Assembly: GCF_007994135.1 (NCBI RefSeq)
Contig: NZ_VLKF01000001.1
Span: forward strand, 2,728,001 to 2,792,000
Origin: Modestobacter roseus
Lineage (GTDB): Bacteria; Actinomycetota; Actinomycetes; Mycobacteriales; Geodermatophilaceae
DNA length: 64,000 bases
Direction of reading: 5' to 3'
The position numbers and the translations under genes were made by a program. Below the pieces are notes generated by a model. That model did not search any database. It saw only the letters and a program-made list of their open reading frames with translations, and had not been told where the DNA came from. Within the stretch, counting starts at the first letter, position 1. The number at the start of each line of letters is the position of its first letter. Below, piece after piece: positions 58,915-64,000 of the stretch.

Positions 58915-59001
58915 CCGATCGACGGTAGAACACCGGGGCGACGGCGCGGCGTGGGTCGCCCGACCGTGGGCCGGTACGGCGTCGTCCGCACTACCCGCCG
59001 G

Positions 59002-59007
59002 TAAGCT
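59002..59007 (+). promoter_or_regulatory. -10 box TAAGCT of TetR gene
   Basis: TAAGCT lies 9 bases before ATG 59017; no Shine-Dalgarno. Confidence 0.4.
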
Positions 59008-59016
59008 CGCCGGGCC

Positions 59017-59666
59017 ATGCAGCCCAGCCTCCCCGCCCCCGCGCCCCGGCCGGCCGCCGGACCGCCCGCCTGCCGCGCAGCGCCCGCCGGCTGCAGCTGC
59101 TGCGCGCCGCCCAGGACGTCTTCGTCGCCCAGGGTTTCCACGCCGCCGCGATGGACGACATCGCCGACCGCGCCGGCGTCAGCAAGCCGGTGCTCTACCA
59201 GCACTTCCCCGGCAAGCGCGAGCTCTACCTGGCGCTGCTGGAGCAGCAGGTCGACGTGCTCACCGACCGGGTCCGGGAGGCGCTGGCCACCACCGAGGAC
59301 AACCGGATGCGGGTGGACGGCGTGGTGGGCGCCTACTTCGGCTTCATCGACACCGAGGGCGAGGCGTTCCGGCTCGTCTTCGAGTCCGACCTGCGCAACG
59401 ACCCCGACGTCCGGCGCGTCGTCGACCGGAGCGCGCAGCTGTGCATCGACGCCGTCGCCGAGGTCATCGCCGACGACACCGGGGTCGACCGCGAGCGGGC
59501 CCTGCTGCTGGCCTCGGGACTCATCGGGTCGGCCGAGAGCAGCGCCCGCTGGTGGCTGGCCGGCAAGGGTTCGCTGTCCCGGGAGGAGTCGGTCTCGCTG
59601 ATCTCGCGGCTGATGTGGCGCGGCATCTCCGGCTTCCCCCGCCGCGACGACGGCGACGGGCAGTGA
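59017..59666 (+). CDS. TetR-family regulator with apparent frameshift near its start
   Basis: From about 59065 the frame reads ARRLQLLRAAQDVFVAQGF, MDDIADRAGVSKPVLYQHF, GKRELYLALLEQQ: a full TetR helix-turn-helix, then a C-terminal ligand domain ending PRRDDGDGQ. The ATG at 59017 is one frame away from this; no ATG, GTG or TTG in the right frame lies upstream of the helix-turn-helix. One added base between 59045 and 59065 would join them. Rv3208 homologue by position. Sequence error or unusual start are both possible. Confidence 0.75.
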
Positions 59667-59771
59667 CGTCGGGCACCGTCGTTCGCTGACGGCGCATCCG
59701 CCGGACCGGCTGGCCCACGGCGGCTGCACTAGCGTGGTCGGCAGCAGCCAGACCTGAGGAGGCATCTCCAC

Positions 59772-59999
59772 GTGGAAGTCAAGATCGGTGTCCAACACTC
59801 CCCCCGCGAGCTGGTCATCGACAGCCCGAAGACCCCCGACGAGATCGCGACGGAGGTCTCGAAGGCCATGGCGGCCGACGACGGTCTGCTGACGCTGGTC
59901 GACGAGCGCGGTCGCCGCGTCGTCGTCCCGACGTCCAAGATCGCCTACGTCGAGATCGCCGAGGCCGACCAGCGCCGGGTGGGCTTCATCGCCGGCTGA
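59772..59999 (+). CDS. DUF3107 protein
   Basis: 75 residues, Rv3208A (TB9.4) homologue: starts MEVKIGVQHSPRELVIDSPK, ends RRVVVPTSKIAYVEIAE. GTG 59772 with GAGGAGG upstream. Small ubiquitin-like or beta-rich fold is plausible; function unknown. Confidence 0.9.
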   Translation: MEVKIGVQHSPRELVIDSPKTPDEIATEVSKAMAADDGLLTLVDERGRRVVVPTSKIAYVEIAEADQRRVGFIAG

Positions 60000-60064
60000 C
60001 GAAGGACCCCGGTGCCCCCCACGACTCGCTGTCGCGCGTCGCGGGCCCCTGCACCGGAGCCGTT
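59998..60064. repeat. Convergent-end repeat, copy 2
   Basis: GACGAAGGACCCCGG to GCACCGGAGCCGTT, matching copy 1. Stem CCGGTGC (60009-60015) pairs with GCACCGG (60051-60057): both arms changed relative to copy 1, keeping the pairing. Confidence 0.7.
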
Positions 60065-60120
60065 CCATCAGCTCCCCAGGGGGCGTCACCGCAGCCGCGG
60101 TGGCGCCCCCTCGGCGTCGG

Positions 60121-60795
60121 TCAGGGGTTGAGTCCCAGCGCCTTCATGCGCACCCCGTGTGCAGCCGTGAGCCGCTGCAGCAGCTTGCCCACCCCGGCCA
60201 GGTCGCCGGTGCCGGTCATCATCAGGTCGGCGAGGTCGTCGTGCTCGGCGATCACCGCCTGCGACTGGGTGAGCGCCTCACCCACCAGCCGGCGGGCCCA
60301 CAGGGCCAGCCGCCCGGCCTGAGTGGGGTCGGCCGCGATGGCCGCCCGCACCTCCCGGACGGCGAAGTCGGCGTGCCCGGTGTCGGCGAGCACCTCCTCG
60401 ACCAGCCCGCGGTCGGGCTGCGGCAGGAACGTGGCGACCTCCCGGTAGAAGTCGGTGGCCAGCCCGTCGCCGACGTGCGCCTTGACCAGTCCCTCCAGCC
60501 AGCTGCCGGCCCGCGTCTGGTCGTGGAAGCCGTCCAGCGCCGCGACGAACGGGGCCATCGCGTCGGCCGGGTCGACGCCCAGCTCGACCAGCCGGGCGGA
60601 GAGCCGGTCGTGGTGGGCGATCTCCGCGGCCGCCATCCGGGCCAGCGCCGCGCGGCCGGCGAGGGTCGGCGCCATCCGGGCGTCCTCGGCCAGCCGGTCG
60701 AAGGCGGTCAGCTCCGCGTAGGAGAGCACGCCGAGCAGCTCCACCACCGCCCGCCGCTGCACCTCGACGTCCAGCACGCGCACCTCGGCACCCAC
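60121..60795 (-). CDS. Ferritin-like-fold protein (MiaE/Rv3210c type)
   Basis: 224 residues, all-helical. LLGVLSYAELTAFDRLAEDA, then AALARMAAAEIAHHDRLSARL with carboxylate and His metal-ligand candidates, and a second half GLATDFYREVATFL, AVIAEHDDLADLM. It matches actinobacterial ferritin-like hydrolase-associated proteins of unknown role. GTG 60795 with GGGAGG upstream. Divergent from the helicase. Confidence 0.82.
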   Translation of the reverse strand: MGAEVRVLDVEVQRRAVVELLGVLSYAELTAFDRLAEDARMAPTLAGRAALARMAAAEIAHHDRLSARLVELGVDPADAMAPFVAALDGFHDQTRAGSWLEGLVKAHVGDGLATDFYREVATFLPQPDRGLVEEVLADTGHADFAVREVRAAIAADPTQAGRLALWARRLVGEALTQSQAVIAEHDDLADLMMTGTGDLAGVGKLLQRLTAAHGVRMKALGLNP

Positions 60796-60890
60796 TCCGC
60801 GCCGCCTCCCGTCGCCGTCCGCCTGCCCCCGCCGGGTGGTCCCGACGGTGTCGCAACGGCGCACCGGCAGGTTAACGGGCTGCCGCAGGT

Positions 60891-61077
60891 TAGGATGGAA
60901 TGCGCGGACCGCCAGGTCCGTTCCGCACAGAGCACGACCGCAATGCAATTCCGTGTGCGCTGATGACCGCTGGATGACGCTCCTCGCGGAGCTCTCCCGG
61001 GCAGTCTGCACTCGACGCCCGGTCGAACTGGCCACGTCGGCGCTGGATCACCAATCCCGGAACCGACCGGGACCGAC
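60891..61077 (+). other. Long 5' leader of the DEAD-box helicase gene
   Basis: A TAGGAT box (60891-60896) would start a leader of at least 170 bases. It has a CGGACC-GCCA-GGTCCG hairpin (60905-60920) and lower GC than the genes. No ORF. A further stem, GCCCC-GAGA...GGGGC, lies at about 61090-61110. Confidence 0.4.
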
Positions 61078-62937
61078 GTGCGTCGCCGGCGGCGCCCCGA
61101 GACGGGGCCGCACCACGACGCCGAGGTCCCCCACCAGACCGAGGCGAGAGAACTGACCTCCACCGAGAACACCCCCACCGCCAGCACCGACCCCACCGCT
61201 CCGGAGCTGGAGCACGCCGAGTCCGGCGCGCCCGCCCCCGAGGAGCTCGAGCAGCAGGTCGAGGAGCTGGGCGGCGCTCCCGTCGCCAGCGACAGCCCGC
61301 TGTTCAGCGACTTCGACGTCCACCCCGACATCGTCGCCGCGCTCGCCGAGGTCGGCATCACCCGCACCTTCGCCATCCAGGAGCTGACGCTCCCGCTGGC
61401 CCTGGCCGGCAACGACCTCATCGGGCAGGCCCGCACCGGCACCGGCAAGACGCTGGGCTTCGGCGTCCCGCTGCTGCAGCGGGTCACCCCGCCGGCCGAG
61501 GGCGCCGACGGCGTCCCGCAGGCCCTGGTCGTCGTCCCCACCCGCGAGCTGTGCGTCCAGGTCTCCCGTGACCTGGCCGCTGCGGGCGCCAAGCGCGGCG
61601 TCCGGGTGCAGGCCATCTACGGCGGCCGCGCCTTCGAGCCGCAGGTCGCCGCGCTGCAGGCCGGCGTCGAGGTCGTCGTCGGCACCCCCGGCCGGCTGCT
61701 GGACCTGGCACAGCAGGGCCACCTGATCCTGGGCAAGGTCCGCGGCCTGGTCCTCGACGAGGCCGACGAGATGCTCGACCTGGGCTTCCTGCCCGACATC
61801 GAGCGCATCCTGGCGATGGTCCCGGAGAAGCGGCAGACGATGCTGTTCTCCGCGACGATGCCCGGCCCGATCGTCACCCTGTCGCGGTCGTTCATGACCC
61901 AGCCCACGCACATCCGGGCGCACGGCAACGACGAGGGCTCGACGGTCCCGCAGACCACCCAGTTCATCTACCGGGCGCACAACCTGGACAAGCCCGAGCT
62001 GCTGTCCCGGGTGCTGCAGTCCCGCGACCGCGGCCTGGTGATGGTCTTCTGCCGCACCAAGCGGACCGCGCAGAAGGTCGCCGACGAGCTGGTCGACCGC
62101 GGGTTCGCCGCGGCCGCGGTGCACGGTGACCTCGGCCAGGGCGCCCGCGAGCAGGCGCTGCGGGCCTTCCGCGCCGGCAAGGTCGACGTGCTGGTCGCCA
62201 CCGATGTCGCCGCCCGCGGCATCGACGTCACCGGCGTGAGCCACGTCGTCAACTACCAGTGCCCCGAGGACGAGAAGACCTACGTGCACCGGATCGGCCG
62301 CACCGGCCGTGCGGGGAGCACCGGCGTCGCCGTCACCCTGGTCGACTGGGACGACATCCCGCGCTGGCAGCTGATCAACAAGGCACTGGACCTCGACTTC
62401 GCCGACCCGCCGGAGACGTACTCCACGTCGCCGTGGGTCTACACCGACCTCGACGTGCCGACGACGGCCACCGGCCGGCTCCCCCGCTCCCAGCGCACCC
62501 GCGAGGGCCTGGGCGCCGAGACCCTCGAGGACCTCGGCGAGACGGGCAAGCGCCAGCGCACCGGTGCCGGTTCCGGCACCGGCACCGGGCGCGGCTCCAG
62601 CGGCAACCACTCCGGCCCCGGTCGTGAGGACGCCGAGCCGACCGCCGGCCCCAGCAAGAGCCGCCCGCGCCGGCGCACCCGGGGCAGCGGCGCGGCGGCC
62701 GCCGGCGCGGCAGCCGCACTCGGCACCGACGGGCCGGCCGCGGCCGAGGCCGGCGGCAGCGAGGGCGGCGGCAGCGAGGGCGCGGCCACCGCGACCGCAT
62801 CGACCGCCGGTGACGGCGGCGCGCCCAAGCGCCGGCGTCGTCGCCGTGGTGGCGCGGGGCGCAGCGGGTCGGGGCGCAGCGGTGGCGGCGCGGCCGACAC
62901 CGGCTCGGCCGGCGGCAGCGAGCCCGCCGCCGGATGA
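61078..62937 (+). CDS. rhlE: DEAD-box RNA helicase, RhlE/Rv3211 type
   Basis: Up to 619 residues. Q motif FAIQELTLP, motif I ARTGTGKT, PTRELCVQV, DEAD in VLDEADEMLDLGF, SAT, RGIDV and HRIGRTGRAG. The last 150 residues are a basic Arg/Gly/Ser-rich tail (KRRRRRRGGAGRSG) for RNA contact. Start unsure: GTG 61078 is used, but the first 25 residues are Arg-rich and a hairpin lies there; a CTG at 61153 (then TSTENTPTAS) after GAGAGAA is an alternative. Confidence 0.9.
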   Translation: MRRRRRPETGPHHDAEVPHQTEARELTSTENTPTASTDPTAPELEHAESGAPAPEELEQQVEELGGAPVASDSPLFSDFDVHPDIVAALAEVGITRTFAIQELTLPLALAGNDLIGQARTGTGKTLGFGVPLLQRVTPPAEGADGVPQALVVVPTRELCVQVSRDLAAAGAKRGVRVQAIYGGRAFEPQVAALQAGVEVVVGTPGRLLDLAQQGHLILGKVRGLVLDEADEMLDLGFLPDIERILAMVPEKRQTMLFSATMPGPIVTLSRSFMTQPTHIRAHGNDEGSTVPQTTQFIYRAHNLDKPELLSRVLQSRDRGLVMVFCRTKRTAQKVADELVDRGFAAAAVHGDLGQGAREQALRAFRAGKVDVLVATDVAARGIDVTGVSHVVNYQCPEDEKTYVHRIGRTGRAGSTGVAVTLVDWDDIPRWQLINKALDLDFADPPETYSTSPWVYTDLDVPTTATGRLPRSQRTREGLGAETLEDLGETGKRQRTGAGSGTGTGRGSSGNHSGPGREDAEPTAGPSKSRPRRRTRGSGAAAAGAAAALGTDGPAAAEAGGSEGGGSEGAATATASTAGDGGAPKRRRRRRGGAGRSGSGRSGGGAADTGSAGGSEPAAG

Positions 62938-64000
62938 CCGCACGCGGCCGTCGTCTCCGTCCTCGCCCGCCGCTGCGGGTGTGGGTGTGGACGGCGGCCG
63001 CCCTCGTGGTGGCCGCCGTCGCCGTGTCGCTGTGGCTGACCTCCGACGTCGCGGCGACCTCCTCGACGACCGCTCCTCCCGCCTCCGTCGCCGACGAGGC
63101 GCCGGCCGGGGCGCTGACCGCGGCCTGGTCGGCACCGACCGACGGTGACCTGCGCGGCCGGGTGGTGGAGAGCGGACGGGTCCTGGTCACCGACGAGCAC
63201 GGCGTCGCCATGGTCGACCCGGCCACCGGCGAGGAGGCCTGGCACTACCGGCGGTCCAACGCCCGGCTGTGCGACGCCACCGCCGTCGACGGTCTCGTGA
63301 TCGTCGCCTTCCGCACCACCGGCCGGTGCAACGAGCTCACCGGGCTGACCGCGGCGACCGGGGAGCGCGCCTGGTACCGCAACGTGCGCTTCCGCACCGA
63401 CGTCGACCTGACCAGCACCGAGCAGGTGCTCCTGGCCAGCAGCCCCACGGGGATCGTCACCATCGACCCCACCGGCGACAACACCCGCTGGCGGGTCTCC
63501 CCCGCCGACGGGTGCCGGTTCGTCGACGCCGCCGCCGGGAGCACCGGCGTCGCCGTGCTCCAGCGCTGCGGTGCGGGCGCTCCGCTGCAGGTGCTGCTCT
63601 ACGACGGCATGGCCGGGGACCTCACCTGGACCCGCGAGCTGGACACCGGGACGGCGACCGCGCGCCTGACCGGCGCCGACCGGCTGGTCGGCGTCGTGGT
63701 CGGGGACACGGTGACCGTGCTCGCCCCGGCCGACGGCGCCACGCTGCGGACGATCGAGCTCCCCTCCCTGCCCGCGGGCGCCGACGCGCGTGCCGAGCCG
63801 CTGCTGCAGGCCGGCGTCGAGGACGTCGCCCTGCTGTGGGCCCGCGGCACGGTCGTCGCCCTGGACCAGGCGACCGGCGCCACCCGCTGGAGCGGGCCGG
63901 CGCTGGGGCTGCCCGCGGCGGTGGGCAGCGCCCCGGTCGGCGAGGTGCTGGTGCCCGAGGACGGCGCGTTCGTCCGCCGTTCCCTGGCCGACGGCGCCGA
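62934..64000 (+). CDS. PQQ-binding-like beta-propeller membrane protein (3' end outside window)
   Basis: ATG 62934 overlaps the helicase stop by ATGA; the frame stays open to the window end (355 codons). Residues 15-40 are a signal anchor (VWVWTAAALVVAAVAVSLWL). After a linker come repeated propeller blades with the pattern VLVTDEHGVAMVDPATGEEAW, then ELTGLTAATGERAWY and VVALDQATGATRW. Rv3212 homologue. Outside-facing, role unknown. Confidence 0.85.
   Translation, partial: MTARGRRLRPRPPLRVWVWTAAALVVAAVAVSLWLTSDVAATSSTTAPPASVADEAPAGALTAAWSAPTDGDLRGRVVESGRVLVTDEHGVAMVDPATGEEAWHYRRSNARLCDATAVDGLVIVAFRTTGRCNELTGLTAATGERAWYRNVRFRTDVDLTSTEQVLLASSPTGIVTIDPTGDNTRWRVSPADGCRFVDAAAGSTGVAVLQRCGAGAPLQVLLYDGMAGDLTWTRELDTGTATARLTGADRLVGVVVGDTVTVLAPADGATLRTIELPSLPAGADARAEPLLQAGVEDVALLWARGTVVALDQATGATRWSGPALGLPAAVGSAPVGEVLVPEDGAFVRRSLADGA

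Overview
The window comes from a high-GC actinobacterium. Protein family choices fit Geodermatophilaceae or a close relative (Blastococcus, Modestobacter, Geodermatophilus); that placement is inference from gene content and gene order, not from a marker tree. Coding density is high, GTG and TTG starts are frequent, many co-directional genes overlap by 4 bases (ATGA or GTGA), and many first genes look leaderless, with a TAnnnT box 6-9 bases before the start codon.

Layout. 0-1.1 kb: an ECF sigma factor of the SigR/SigH redox type (cut by the window edge) with a textbook autoregulatory SigR promoter, then a YbaK deacylase. 1.1-3.05 kb: a strikingly low-GC two-gene island (DUF262 protein plus MAE_28990-type HEPN nuclease), the clearest horizontally acquired, defence-like element here. 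3-15.7 kb: housekeeping and metabolic genes (membrane-fused spermidine-synthase-like protein, SRAP peptidase, aldehyde dehydrogenase, aroA, rsgA, hisN, a xylulokinase-like enzyme, a GAF-ANTAR regulator, acetyltransferase). 15.7-24.4 kb: transsulfuration (cbs-metB), map with a divergent XRE regulator, sugar genes, galT-galK, and two initiator tRNA genes.

24.4-64 kb is a block whose gene content matches the Mycobacterium tuberculosis Rv3193c-Rv3212 neighbourhood: UPF0182, YlbL, zincin-like hydrolase, AarF kinase, WhiB7, UvrD2, mycoredoxin, NudC, AdnB, AdnA, alkyltransferase-like protein, MoeZ, DUF3152 protease, TetR, DUF3107, ferritin-like protein, DEAD-box helicase and a PQQ-propeller protein. 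Lineage-specific inserts are an M16 peptidase pair, an M20 dipeptidase, a DUF2510 protein, an ANTAR regulator and a degenerate nucleoside-kinase-like protein. Redox control (SigR, mycoredoxin, MoeZ), antibiotic response (WhiB7) and DNA-end repair (AdnAB, UvrD2, ATL) are the functional themes.

The most interesting non-coding signals are: a complete whiB7 attenuation leader (promoter, 123-codon translated ORF, intrinsic terminator, and a segment complementary to the whiB7 Shine-Dalgarno); two families of dispersed structured repeats, one placed at convergent gene ends with covarying stems; a perfect 25-bp palindrome between metB and map; and SigR-type promoters ahead of sigR, mycoredoxin and moeZ. 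Several otherwise conserved genes carry single-base frame breaks in or near G/C runs, which may be sequence errors rather than biology.
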